In this document: in pieces, positions 15,698 to 24,318 of the stretch
Layout: every line of letters begins with the position of its first letter
How positions within the stretch are numbered: the first letter of the stretch is position 1
From: Pseudonocardia sp. C8
GTDB taxonomy: Bacteria > Actinomycetota > Actinomycetes > Mycobacteriales > Pseudonocardiaceae
Reading direction: 5' to 3'
Assembly (NCBI RefSeq): GCF_014267175.1
Contig: NZ_JACMTR010000001.1
Coordinates: 1 to 64,000 of the forward strand
Length of the DNA: 64,000 bases
Program-made: the position numbers and the translations under genes
The notes under the pieces: model-generated
What the model was told of the DNA's origin: nothing
The model's input: the letters and a program-made list of their open reading frames with translations, nothing else
The model's database searches: none

Positions 15698-16467
15698 CTA
15701 CCCCGAACCGTGGTCTGTCAGGTGGTCGTGACCGTGCGGGCAGACCGGCTGGTGGGTGTGCGGGCACTGACGCGCTGGCACCACCTCCACATCGGTGGTG
15801 GCCGCGACGTCGGCGAGAGCACGTGCCAGAGCGGGCAGCAGCCGGGGATGGACCCGCAGCCGCACGCGCGCATAGGTCGGCCAGCGGCCCCCACCGCCGA
15901 GCCGAATCTCCTGCTCGGGAGGGTCGGTCACCTCGTGACCGAGCTGGACGTCGCTGATCTGTACGTGCTCGACCGCGCCTCGACAGGGGTGCTCGGTGGC
16001 CAGCGTCAGCTCGGGCAGATGTGGCGAGCCGGACCTCTCGACGGTGCCGGGCAGCCGCGATAGATGCTGCTCGGCCTCATCGAGGAGAGCTCCCTCGGCA
16101 GCGGAGAGGCGTCGGCGGCGGCCCGCCACTCCCGGGCGACGGGCCGCACCGCCCGGTAGGCCCGCAGCAGTCGCCGGCACACGTCAGCAGCGATGTGCTC
16201 GGCCGGGCGGGCCGGGGACACCGTGATCGTCGCGCCCAGCTCGCGCATCGGCACATCGCGGGCGTCGTCGGGGTCGCTGCAGCGCACGATCATCCGTCCC
16301 GCCTGTGCGCCGTAGCCGCGGATGTGCAGCTCCAGGCGGTCCCCGCCCGCGCTGATCAACCGGACCCGATCGTGCTCGGTGACCCGCCAGGTTTGCTGAT
16401 CGATGGTGCTCAGCGCGGCCGCGACTCGCGCGCCGATCGCACCGACGCTGCACTCGGGGCGGTTCAC
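15698..16467 (-). pseudogene. Hypothetical protein interrupted by a frameshift
   Basis: GTG 16467 overlaps the stop of the preceding gene, so the N-terminal frame (MNRPECSVGAIGARVAAALS to about REWRAAADASP) is real. The C-terminal coding signal lies in another frame from about 16105 (SAAEGALLDEAEQHLSRLPG, ending HLTDHGSG). Adding one base joins them into about 256 residues. A tail rich in His and Cys (CPHTHQPVCPHGHDH) may bind metal. No family recognised. Two separate overlapping genes are possible but less likely. Confidence 0.55.
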
Positions 16468-17234
16468 GCGGTCACCGCCCCGGCCGCCGGAGCAAGCAAC
16501 CCGCTACGGCGCAGGCCAGCGGCCATCTCCGCGGCCAGACCTCCCAGGGTCAGCACGCCAAGCTGCCGGCCGAGGACCAGCGCCTCGTCGAGAGCCTTGT
16601 CCAAGGCCTGTTCGAGATGGGACGTGAGCACCGGTAGTGTCGGATCGTCGCCCGCCGGGTCAGGCCCGGGGTCGACCCGGGCAGCGAGCTCGTCGAGCAG
16701 CTCGTCGTGGGGGGCCTCGATCTCGTCGTCGAACTCGACGTCGGTGAGCCCGATCGCCTCGAACGCCCGCCCGACATGCTCGATCAGGTCGCTGCCACAG
16801 ATGCCGCCGTCGCCGTCCTGCAGCCGCGTCCAGGCCACGAACAGCCCCAGGATCCACCGGTCTGCCGCCCCACTGGTGCGCATCTCCCACGGCGTGTGCT
16901 CGTCCGGGGTGGCCAGTGCGAGCAGGGTGTCGCGCTGGCGGAGGCTGGCCGGTGCGGTCCTCAAGTTCTGGTGGCGGTGCAGCACCGGCAGCAAGCCCTC
17001 CGGGGCGGTGGTGTCGGTGTGCCCGGCCTCGGTCAGCTCGCCGTGGCGGTTCCATCCGCTGTAGGCCCATCCGGTCCGCCGCCCGTCCTGCTCGGTCGGG
17101 GCGAACCACACCTGCCCGCCGAGGGCAGTGGTGAACAAGAACGAAGCCTCGCCCGGGGCGGGCGGCTGGGTGATCCGGTCCGGGTCGATGCCGCGGACGG
17201 CGAAGATGCGGCGAAGGTCAGCCAGGGTCGTCAT
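16464..17234 (-). CDS. Hypothetical protein (256 aa)
   Basis: Start chosen at ATG 17234 (MTTLADLRRIFAVRGIDPDRI). The N-terminal half is beta-rich (FLFTTALGGQVWFAPTEQDGRRTGWAYSGWNRHGEL). The C-terminal half is acidic and helical (FDDEIEAPHDELLDELAARVD). No known family. Its stop overlaps the GTG of the next gene, so the two are translationally coupled. It is separated from the upstream ArdC operon by a strong terminator. Confidence 0.6.
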   Translation of the reverse strand: MTTLADLRRIFAVRGIDPDRITQPPAPGEASFLFTTALGGQVWFAPTEQDGRRTGWAYSGWNRHGELTEAGHTDTTAPEGLLPVLHRHQNLRTAPASLRQRDTLLALATPDEHTPWEMRTSGAADRWILGLFVAWTRLQDGDGGICGSDLIEHVGRAFEAIGLTDVEFDDEIEAPHDELLDELAARVDPGPDPAGDDPTLPVLTSHLEQALDKALDEALVLGRQLGVLTLGGLAAEMAAGLRRSGLLAPAAGAVTA

Positions 17235-17284
17235 CGGAGTTCGTTCGTCCAATCTCTGCAGCGGTCGGTGGGGTGGGAGGCAGC

Positions 17285-17318
17285 GGTGCCCCGAGCCCGG
17301 TTCTGGGCTCGGGGCACC
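17285..17318 (-). terminator. Hairpin terminator after the ArdC operon
   Basis: Perfect 14-bp stem GGTGCCCCGAGCCC (17285-17298) / GGGCTCGGGGCACC (17305-17318), 17 nt past the stop at 17335. Confidence 0.85.
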
Positions 17319-17334
17319 AAGAGGTGGTTCGCGG

Positions 17335-18092
17335 TCAGGACGCGGCCGGGGTGGCCTGGAACGCCGGCCGGTAGAGCTGTGCGACGTGCGTGGCATGGCC
17401 GGCCCGCTGCCACGGCTCGCCCGAGATCGCGGTGGGCATCAGCTGCCATCCGGCTCGGCCCAGCGCGGCCTCCGCGGCGCGAGCGGTCGGCTCGCTGATC
17501 TCACCGCGGGCCGGCCCGGTGGGGCGTGCACGACCTGTGTGCCCTCGACCGGGTCGTCGATGTAGATCAGCCCGGTCGGCCGGTTCCACTCCGCCCACAC
17601 CGGGCGGCCGGTGGGGACGAACCCGACCGACGGGGTGGCGGCGATCCGCGAGCAGCACTGGCTGATCCGGTCCCGCCAGGCCAGCCCGGTCACGGCGGCC
17701 ACCGTGGCCGGGTCGGCCAGCAGGGTCTCTGGTCGGGGCAGGGCGGAGGCCGGGACGTAGACCTCGCCGGAGCTGTCGCACTCGCCGGTCCAGAGTCCCA
17801 GGTCGGGGGCATACAGCGCGGCGGTGCCGAGGTAGCTCTCGTGCGGATCGTCCCAGGCCAGCCAGGTCGCGCCCGGCACGACCTGGCGCAGCAGCGTCGG
17901 GAGGTGGTCATCGGTCACGGCCCCGTGTCCCCAGGTGCTGGTGTAGGTGGCGCCGAGGTAGATCCCGGCCCGGTCTCCGCGCGGGTCGTCGTCGACGCAG
18001 GCCAGCTCGTGCTCGTCGAACACGACGGCCAGCGGGGTCGCCTCGCTGGGCGGGAGCTCGGCCACGGTCACGGCGAACTCCCGCGCGCTCAT
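17335..18092 (-). pseudogene. Hypothetical protein coupled to ArdC, frameshifted
   Basis: ATG 18092 (MSAREFAVTVAELPPSE) overlaps the ArdC stop. The frame is coding-like to EGTQVVHAP near 17520, where a run of four C should be five for the good frame (PTGPARGEISEPTARAAEAALGRAGWQLM, ending at 17335) to follow. Repaired length is about 252 residues. It has aspartate-rich segments (CVDDDPRGDRAGIYLGATY, WLAWDDPHESYLG). No family recognised. Coupling to ArdC suggests a shared role during transfer. Confidence 0.6.
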
Positions 18093-19219
18093 GCCGCCAC
18101 CGCCTGCAGCGTCGTGGTGGGCGTGTGGTCCTCGGGCTGCGGGTCGCGTTTGCCGTCGAACGGTGCGATCGGGGCGAGCTGGTCGACGATGTCGCGCGCC
18201 ACCTGCAGCACGGTGGTCGCGGCGGCTCGCACGACGTCCGTGTCGCCGTCGGCCCAGCCCATCACGTAGGCGTCGGTGTAGGGCTCGGAGTCCAGCCCGA
18301 ACGCCTTGCACACGATGTGGGCCACCGACTCGGCCTCGGTCTCCTGGCGTCCGCGGTGCTGCACCGGCGTCACGTAGCTGAGCTGGCCCGCGAGGTGCCC
18401 GCACCGGATGTGGGCCAGCTCGTGGATGGCGGTCTTGATCCGCTGGGCATCGCTCACGTCGTCGCGCACCCGCACCAGCCGCGTCGCCGGCCCGGCCACG
18501 GTCACGCCGTTGGCCCGGCCCAGATACTCGCTGCCGGGCTCGGCCAGGGCGTACTCGTAGCCCTCAGCGCGGATCATCGCGACCACGTCCTCGTAGACCC
18601 CGGTCGGGTCGTCACCGTCGAGCAGGACGGCCTGCTTGCCGCCGTGCAACTTCACCTGGCGCCGCACCTGCACGGTGGGCACCTGGTAGTTGTCCGCCCA
18701 GGGCACGATCGGTGCGGTCTGGGACAGCTCGAAGGTCCGCTCGAACTTCCACCCCGCGACGATGACCGGCAGCCGGCCCTGCGCGTCGCGCACCACCCGT
18801 CGGCCGGTGCGTTTCTCGTAATCCTCGCGCTCGTCCTCGCGCAGTCGCCGCTTGACCGGTGCCCAGATGTTGAACCCGGTCTGGCCGGCCATCACGGTGC
18901 GCTTGTGCTTGCGCCAGCCCGAGCTCCCGTCTCGGGCGCCGTAGGCCATGAACATCCGGGGCTCGATCCCGCGGGCGCTGGCCTGGGTCATGAGCAGGAT
19001 CTGGTTGCCCAGCGAGTAGCGTGCGCCCCACGCGGCCACGGTCTCGATGAACTCCAGCCACTCGACCGGGTCGGCCGCCAAGCCTTCGAGGCGGGCCAGC
19101 ATGTCCTCGTGCGCGGCCTGCATCGCCTCCTGGCGGGCCTGCTGCTGCTCCTCGGTCGGCGCCGGACGCCTGCGCTTGCGGCCCTTCGCCAGCGTGCGGG
19201 TGCGGGTGGTCTGTCCCAT
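18089..19219 (-). CDS. ArdC-type antirestriction protein / zincin metallopeptidase
   Basis: 376 residues. Residues 35-200 match the ArdC-like N-terminal single-stranded-DNA-binding domain (YSLGNQILLMTQASARG, GWRKHKRTVMAGQTGFNIWAPV). The C-terminal part has the zincin motif HELAH at residues 266-270 with a third ligand Glu around 297 (ETEAESVAHIV). ArdC proteins carried in conjugative leading regions protect incoming DNA from host restriction. Start ATG 19219 has GGAG upstream. It lies behind hairpin element F and a second strong hairpin, and its stop overlaps the next gene. Confidence 0.85.
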   Translation of the reverse strand: MGQTTRTRTLAKGRKRRRPAPTEEQQQARQEAMQAAHEDMLARLEGLAADPVEWLEFIETVAAWGARYSLGNQILLMTQASARGIEPRMFMAYGARDGSSGWRKHKRTVMAGQTGFNIWAPVKRRLREDEREDYEKRTGRRVVRDAQGRLPVIVAGWKFERTFELSQTAPIVPWADNYQVPTVQVRRQVKLHGGKQAVLLDGDDPTGVYEDVVAMIRAEGYEYALAEPGSEYLGRANGVTVAGPATRLVRVRDDVSDAQRIKTAIHELAHIRCGHLAGQLSYVTPVQHRGRQETEAESVAHIVCKAFGLDSEPYTDAYVMGWADGDTDVVRAAATTVLQVARDIVDQLAPIAPFDGKRDPQPEDHTPTTTLQAVAA

Positions 19220-19702
19220 GGCGGGCTCCGATCAGACGGATCAACCGCTCCCGCCGGCCCCGGGGAAGTGGGGCCGGCGGGAGCCCCACCGCGGGCCGCG
19301 GTGGGACGTGACTCGCCGGCAGGCCGGTGGGCGGCGCGGCGGGGCCGCGCGCTCGCCCGACCGGCGTGACACCACCCCTGCCGTCCCAGAAGCGAGGCAT
19401 CGTCGGCGAGTCGGTGGTGTCACCCGTGTCGGGTGTGGCTGGTGCGGCATCGTCGGGAAGTCGTCCACCGGCCTGCAGAGTCGCCAGGCCCACCTCGGCG
19501 CGTGCGGCTGCCAGCCCGCGCCAGCTAGGGAGGCGATGGACTGTCGTGCCGTTCGCGATGGACCCCCGCCGGGATGCGCGACACTCAGACCGGCTGTCCG
19601 GGGCTGAGCAGGAAGGTTTTGTCATCGACGCGATCACGGCTTGGGCGAGTCCAGGCCTGACCACCGACAACGACACGATTCCGCCCACCCGCGTCGCCTT
19701 TC
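19220..19702 (-). promoter_or_regulatory. ArdC leader: family 2 element copy F plus a 14-bp hairpin
   Basis: Element F: CCCACCGC (19285-19292)/GCGGTGGG (19298-19305). After 50 nt come CCCGAC (19356-19361) and TGACACCACC (19367-19376), pairing with GGTGGTGTCA (19413-19422) and GTCGGG (19428-19433). Layout and arms are identical to element E before the lasso precursor. Between F and the start codon is a perfect 14-bp hairpin CTCCCGCCGGCCCC (19248-19261)/GGGGCCGGCGGGAG (19270-19283), which could attenuate transcription. The rest, to 19702, separates divergent genes and shows nothing else. Confidence 0.7.
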
Positions 19703-20109
19703 GTGACGGTGACGTTCTCGATCACCGTCACCACCGCGGATCCCCGCCCTGGCGCAGATCCGGGCGATGCGATCACTGCGGGCCTGCTCGGCCGGGGGTT
19801 CACGCTGCTGACCGGCCACGACCCACCCGCGCTGCAGCCTGCGCCGGCGCTCGCGGGCTGGTGGTCGATCTCGGCCACCGGGGGCGGATACAGATCACCG
19901 CGCCCGGTGAGCTGTTCTACGACGGTGACCTCGGCCCTGCGGTCCCGGAAGGTTGGTATGACACGGCGCGGGCCCTCGGCCGGCTCACCATCCTGACAGC
20001 CACCCAGCTCGATCTGCACCGCCCCGACCGCGGGGAGCAGACCCGCCAGGCCTTACTAGCGGGCCGCCTGGTGGCCGGCCAGGTCCGCGTGCGGTTCGGC
20101 GGCGAGTAG
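19703..20109 (+). pseudogene. Small hypothetical protein, frameshifted
   Basis: GTG 19703 begins MTVTFSITVTTADPRPG. Coding character moves to another frame near 19855, continuing GLVVDLGHRGRIQITAPGELFYDGDLGPAVPEGWYDTARALGRL to the stop at 20109. Repaired length is about 135 residues. No family recognised. It is the first + strand gene after the long minus-strand block. Confidence 0.5.
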
Positions 20110-20166
20110 CCGCCTCACGCCGCCACCCGATGTGGGGCAGGCGACCACACCACGCACGAGACCATT

Positions 20167-20182
20167 TCGAACTGACGTTCGA
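20167..20182 (+). promoter_or_regulatory. LexA-type SOS box
   Basis: TCGAACTGACGTTCGA is a perfect inverted repeat of the form TCGAAC-N4-GTTCGA, the consensus LexA site of actinobacteria. It lies about 94 bp before the start of a two-gene + strand operon, so that operon is probably induced by DNA damage or single-stranded DNA. Confidence 0.8.
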
Positions 20183-20275
20183 TATTCGGGTATGGTGGTC
20201 ACCGGTGCCGCAGGGTGTGGGGGAAGCACACCCTGCGGAGCCGTTCGTGCCAGAACATCGCGAGAGGCGTTGGTC

Positions 20276-20563
20276 GTGGTGGGCGAGAACCGTCGGTACG
20301 AGCGCTACGCGCGCCCGGTCGACCCGGAGATCGAGGAGGAGGCGTCCGCGTTGCGCACGATCGCCGGTCTCCTTGAAGGTGGCACCGCGCTGATCCCAGA
20401 TCGCCAGCTGGCGGCCCGGATTGCGGCGATCTTCCGGGCGACGGCGGCGGAGTTGTCCGGGGGCCGACCGGTGCCGCTGCAGGTGCGGCGCACTGTCCGG
20501 CGGGCCGCGGACGCGGCCCGCGGATTGCTCGATCCCCGTCGTCGTACCGGCGGATCGGGCTGA
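20276..20563 (+). CDS. Small protein under SOS box (95 aa)
   Basis: Start placed at GTG 20276; the upstream extension would cover the SOS box. Helical, charged protein (RPVDPEIEEEASALRTIAGLLEGG, LAARIAAIFRATAAELSG). No family recognised. Its TGA overlaps the ATG of the next gene, so the pair is coupled. A role linked to the DNA-damage response or entry of DNA is inferred from the box alone. Confidence 0.6.
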   Translation: MVGENRRYERYARPVDPEIEEEASALRTIAGLLEGGTALIPDRQLAARIAAIFRATAAELSGGRPVPLQVRRTVRRAADAARGLLDPRRRTGGSG

Positions 20564-20853
20564 TGCGCGCCGAGCGGGAACGGGCCGCAGCCCGCCTCCG
20601 CGACGAGCGAGCCCTGGTCGCCGCCTTCGCCCGCCGACTGCGCCACCAGGCCATCAGGGACAGCTACGCCGGCCTCCGCGGCCAAGACGTGAGCCTGGCG
20701 ATGGCCGCGCTGCTCGACAGCATCTCCTTGGCCCTGGACGAGGTCCCCGACCAGGTTCGTCGCGACGCCGTTGCCGCCGCCCGCCGCGACCGGGACGGCC
20801 CGGATGGCCCCAACGATCCGCGGGCAGCCAGGGGCGGTCTGCTCCGGCCGTGA
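20563..20853 (+). CDS. Small basic protein, second gene of SOS operon (96 aa)
   Basis: Basic helical N-terminus MRAERERAAARLRDERALVAAFARRLRHQ, then LAMAALLDSISLALDEVPDQVRRDAVAAAR. Start overlaps the preceding stop. No family recognised. Confidence 0.6.
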   Translation: MRAERERAAARLRDERALVAAFARRLRHQAIRDSYAGLRGQDVSLAMAALLDSISLALDEVPDQVRRDAVAAARRDRDGPDGPNDPRAARGGLLRP

Positions 20854-20909
20854 GCTGGCATCTGCGGGGGTGCTCCGTCAGCCTCGCTGGTTCGATCAGG
20901 GATGGAGGC

Positions 20910-21386
20910 TCAACCACGTCCGGGGTCGCTTGGTGGCGCCTCCGACGGTGCCGGCTCGGTCGGCGGCGCGGCCGCCGTCGGCTGCGGTGCTGGGTGGGGT
21001 GAGCCCTCATCGCCGCCAGGCGTGGGCGACGGTGTCGGGACAGGGTCCCAGGTCGGTTCGGGCGGCATCGGGGGCGGTGACGTCGGCGCGGGCGGCGTCG
21101 TTGGGAGCGGTGGCACGGATGAGGGCGGCACCGGTGGTGCGCTCCTGCCTTCGGGAGTGCAGTAGTAGCCGGGTGCCCGCGGGATCGGCGTGCAGTACAT
21201 CCAGAACCCGCCCCTGGAGCTGCCCGGTGGCGGGCCGCTCTGGGTGGGTGAGTCGGCCGTCGGCCGCGTCGGCCGAGGTGGGCTTGCCTCGGCGGTATCG
21301 CACGCGGTGAGTAGCGTCCCTGCTGCGATCACCACGACGGCGGTAGCGCCGGCTCGAACGGCCCGGAACGGCGTGCGGCATCGCAC
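20910..21386 (-). CDS. Proline-rich lipoprotein
   Basis: 158 residues, GTG start with AGGGAGAG. Basic start, hydrophobic segment AGATAVVVIAAGTLLTACD with a lipobox (LTAC), then a short Cys-containing segment (FWMYCTPIPRAPGYYCTPEG) and a long Pro/Thr/Ser-rich tail. Expected to be secreted and lipid-anchored on the outer face of the membrane. The two Cys could form a disulfide. It is divergent from the nuclease gene at 21696. The function is unknown. Confidence 0.65.
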   Translation of the reverse strand: MRCRTPFRAVRAGATAVVVIAAGTLLTACDTAEASPPRPTRPTADSPTQSGPPPGSSRGGFWMYCTPIPRAPGYYCTPEGRSAPPVPPSSVPPLPTTPPAPTSPPPMPPEPTWDPVPTPSPTPGGDEGSPHPAPQPTAAAPPTEPAPSEAPPSDPGRG

Positions 21387-21695
21387 AGTTGCTCTCCCTG
21401 CGTAGTCGGTCGACTACCGCTTAGACGTCTCCGCAGAACGGAGGTTGATGTTGCACGGCGACATTCCGAGCCAGGCAGACGGCCCGGCTGCCCGGGCCAG
21501 GCCAGCGGGCGATTCCGGGGGCCAGGCCGCCAAGTGGATCACGGGTCAGTCCTGAGTTTTGTCGTCGGTCTCCTGGCCTGAGAAGTCGGAGGTCCGCGTG
21601 GGGACCGTGGTCTGACCGCAACATCCACAGAGAAACGCGCCGCAGCTGGCGACCGACTCCCGCAAAGACTTCTTAGGTTGGAGCGTGCGCCACCC
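21387..21695. other. Divergent intergenic region
   Basis: No gene seen. It should hold the promoters of the lipoprotein (minus) and the nuclease (plus). Less GC-rich DNA at 21640-21680 (ACTTCTTAGG) is the likeliest promoter for the nuclease. Confidence 0.35.
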
Positions 21696-22571
21696 ATGAC
21701 CCGCAGTAACCGCAGCCGTCGCGGCCAGCGTCCCCCACTGACCCGATCACAGATCGTCGCCGGCGCGATGTTCGTCGGCATCCTCGTGATCGCGAGCGCC
21801 GTCAAGAGCGGCTCGGACGAGGCGGCGACTGAGGGCGCCAGCACCAGCAGCGAGAGCACGGCCACCTCGACCGTGCAGGCGATCCCGCCGACCGGGGCGT
21901 CGGCGCCGGCGTTCGCCGTGGCACCACCGCCGGATCCGGACGACGCGGAGCCCCATCGAGACGGCCAGCAGCGTCTCGTCTCGCGGGTCATCGACGGCGA
22001 CACGATCAAGCTCGCCGACGGCGAGGAAGTGCGCGTTCTCGGGATCGATGCGTGCGAGGCCGGAACCCATGGTGGTGAATCCGCGACGATCGCCGCCAAG
22101 AGCCTGATCCAGGTGATGGTGACGCTGCGGACCGAGCCCGGTGCGCCGGACCGTGACCGGTTCGGACGGCTGTTGCGGTACGTGACGCTGCTCGACGGCA
22201 GCGACTTCGGCGAGGCGATGGTGCCTGCCACCCACACCGGCATCTATCAGGGCGACAACGACGCCTCGGCGGCGTATCTGAGCAGGCTCGAGGCCTTGGA
22301 CGGCGCGGCGCGCGACTGTGACGGGCCGGACCTGACGCCCGAGCCGCAACCCAACAGGTCCGCGCCCGACCCCGACCCCGACCGGCACCGGCCGCGGGAG
22401 CCCGCTGAGGAGTGGGGAACCCTGTCGGGGGGATGCGAACCGGGCTACTCCCCGTGCGTTCCGTCCTATCCGCCGGATCTGGACTGCCCTGACCTCGCCG
22501 GCCCGTACGTGGTGACCGGCTCGGACCCGCACAACCTGGACGGCAACAACGACGGGGAAGGGTGTGAGTGA
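21696..22571 (+). CDS. Membrane-anchored thermonuclease (SNase) with excalibur domain
   Basis: 291 residues from ATG 21696. One N-terminal membrane segment (QIVAGAMFVGILVIASAV), then a Ser/Thr-rich linker. The SNase domain follows: RVIDGDTIKLADGEEVRVLGIDACEAGTH, then DRDRFGRLLRYV, where the Arg...Glu...Arg positions fit the staphylococcal nuclease active site. The C-terminus ends with an excalibur-type calcium-binding motif (DLDCPDLAGPYVV...DPHNLDGNNDGEGCE). It should act outside the cell membrane on DNA or RNA, dependent on calcium. Confidence 0.85.
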   Translation: MTRSNRSRRGQRPPLTRSQIVAGAMFVGILVIASAVKSGSDEAATEGASTSSESTATSTVQAIPPTGASAPAFAVAPPPDPDDAEPHRDGQQRLVSRVIDGDTIKLADGEEVRVLGIDACEAGTHGGESATIAAKSLIQVMVTLRTEPGAPDRDRFGRLLRYVTLLDGSDFGEAMVPATHTGIYQGDNDASAAYLSRLEALDGAARDCDGPDLTPEPQPNRSAPDPDPDRHRPREPAEEWGTLSGGCEPGYSPCVPSYPPDLDCPDLAGPYVVTGSDPHNLDGNNDGEGCE

Positions 22572-22718
22572 TCCGAGGCGTCGCACCCGGGCGTCATCAA
22601 ATGTGTCGAGCGTGGTCCGGGCGTGCTAATGCGATCCCATGTCCGACGATCTGTCTGATGTACGCGTCCGGGCTGGGCACCATCTGTGGCGCAAGAACTC
22701 AGGGAACGGAGCCCCGTC

Positions 22719-23111
22719 ATGGGCAAGAGAGCGAATATCCGCGCCGCGCGGTACGCCAGTGAGGCGTCCGCGCGGGAGCTGGCTCGGGCCAACGAGCTCC
22801 ACCACCGCGCCGAGGTGCAGCGGCGCGCGATGATGACCCCCGAGCAGCGGGCGGAAGCCGACTTCGTGCTGGAGGTCGAGCGGACCCGTAAGGCGGGGGA
22901 GTCGGCGGCGAGCCTGCGCGCGTTCACGATCGTGCTGGTCGGATTCGTCGTGGCCTGCATGATCGCGGTGAACGCCACCGGGTGGCTGTTCCTCCCGATC
23001 ATGGCTGGGGTGATCTGGTGGGCGTCAGTCGCCTACAAGCTGCGGATGGGCGAGCTGAATCTGGAGCTTTCGAACATGGTCGCGCCATGGGACAAGAAGG
23101 CCGCCGAGTAG
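22719..23111 (+). CDS. Two-pass membrane protein (130 aa)
   Basis: Start chosen at ATG 22719 (MGKRANIRAARY) with GGAACGGAG. A long charged helix (ELARANELHHRAEVQRRAMMTPEQRAEADFVLEVERTRKAGE) precedes two membrane segments (AFTIVLVGFVVACMIAVNATG and WLFLPIMAGVIWWASVAY). No family recognised. Confidence 0.65.
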   Translation: MGKRANIRAARYASEASARELARANELHHRAEVQRRAMMTPEQRAEADFVLEVERTRKAGESAASLRAFTIVLVGFVVACMIAVNATGWLFLPIMAGVIWWASVAYKLRMGELNLELSNMVAPWDKKAAE

Positions 23112-23279
23112 CTCCGCCCTCGGGGCAGCATCCCCCGGCCACGTGAGCCGACTCTAGGTGTGCGAGCAGTGCGTAAGGTGAGCCGCCGCCCGGCTGATGA
23201 CCGTGGATGACCGGCGGATCGCCGCCGCTCGACCCCCTGCCCAGATCGGGCGTGGCGGGGCCGCCCGCCCCGCGATGGG

Positions 23280-24318
23280 TCACGCCGGCATTGCTCGCGC
23301 CAGCACCGGGTACGCCAAGTGAGTCACGGGTCGATCCCCGAGTTCGTCGTCGAGCTCGTAGCCGTGCTCAGGTGCTTCGACGGTCTGTTCGCGGGCGGCG
23401 AGCGCGAGCGTGACGTCCCGCTCGACGCTGGTCAGAGTGGGTCGTGGGTCTTCATGTCGGAGGTATCGCCACCCTGCGAGCTCGGGTGCCACGGTCTGCT
23501 GGACGAGGCGTTCGGCGAGGACGGCCATCTCGACCGGCCCGATCCCGCCGGGTACGGGGGTGAGGCGCTGGGGGAGTGAGGTGGCCTCGGCCGCCAGGTC
23601 GCCGCGCGGGCCGTGTGGGGTGGGGTAGAAGAGTCGACGACGAGCCGGTGTTCGGAGTGCAGATGCTCGCCGGTGAGCAGGCCCGGTACGCCGGTGGTGG
23701 ACAGGACGACGTCGGCGTCGCGGACGCGGTGCAGGTCGTCTCCGGCGTTGAGCAGGATCGGGTCGTGGCCTGCGTCTCGGAGGAGCGCAACGACGCCCGA
23801 GCCGACGAATCCGCTGCTTCCCACCACGGCGACCTGCTGGGTGCGGTCGAGGTAGGGCTCGGCGATGCGGACGATGCCGTCGGCGGTCGCGCACGCCAGC
23901 CGGGGCGCGAAGATGCCGAGGGAGTCGAGGTCCTTGCTGGGGTCGATCTCGTTGAGCAGGGCCCGGAGCGCTGCGGCGCGGGAGTCTGGACGATGACGCC
24001 GGCGACGTGCTCGTCGCGATTCGCCTCGGTGATCAGCGTGGCCATGCTGTCGAGGCCAATGCTGTCGGGGACGGTGTGCAGCACCGGCCGAGCTCCGAGG
24101 TGCTCGAACAGCCGGAGTTTCTGCTCTGCCGAGATCCGGGAGGCCTCCATCCGGGCGTTCCACTCGAGGTCGTTCTCGGTGCCCGGTGTGAAGCGGACGA
24201 TCACGACCTGGGTGTGCCGGTCGTGGAGCTCGTCGGCGAAGGCACGCTGGTAGCTGTCGCGGACTTCTCGCAGGATCGCTCGGCCAGGGATGTGGCGGTA
24301 CTCGGATGCGGGTGGCAT
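23280..24318 (-). pseudogene. folD: FolD-like methylenetetrahydrofolate dehydrogenase/cyclohydrolase, two frameshifts
   Basis: Three consecutive frames together give a FolD protein of about 346 residues. Frame 1 runs MPPASEYRHIPGRAILREVRDSY to GVIVQTPAP. A missing base near 23985 moves to AALRALLNEIDPSKDLDSLGIFAPRLACATADGIVRI, then VAVVGSSGFVGSGVVALL (nucleotide-binding GxSxxVG). A second shift near 23640 moves to FYPTPHGPRGDL and PGGIGPVEMAVLAERLVQQT, the conserved C-terminal PGGVGPMT region. The first gene frame overlaps the preceding stop (ATGA). It is either inactive or a sequencing artefact. Confidence 0.8.

Noticed and set aside
13683..15731. Long + strand open frame of 682 codons opposite the ParB-like gene
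   Set aside because: Antisense shadow caused by high GC third positions; the minus-strand frame has clear ParB-type motifs and a ribosome site.
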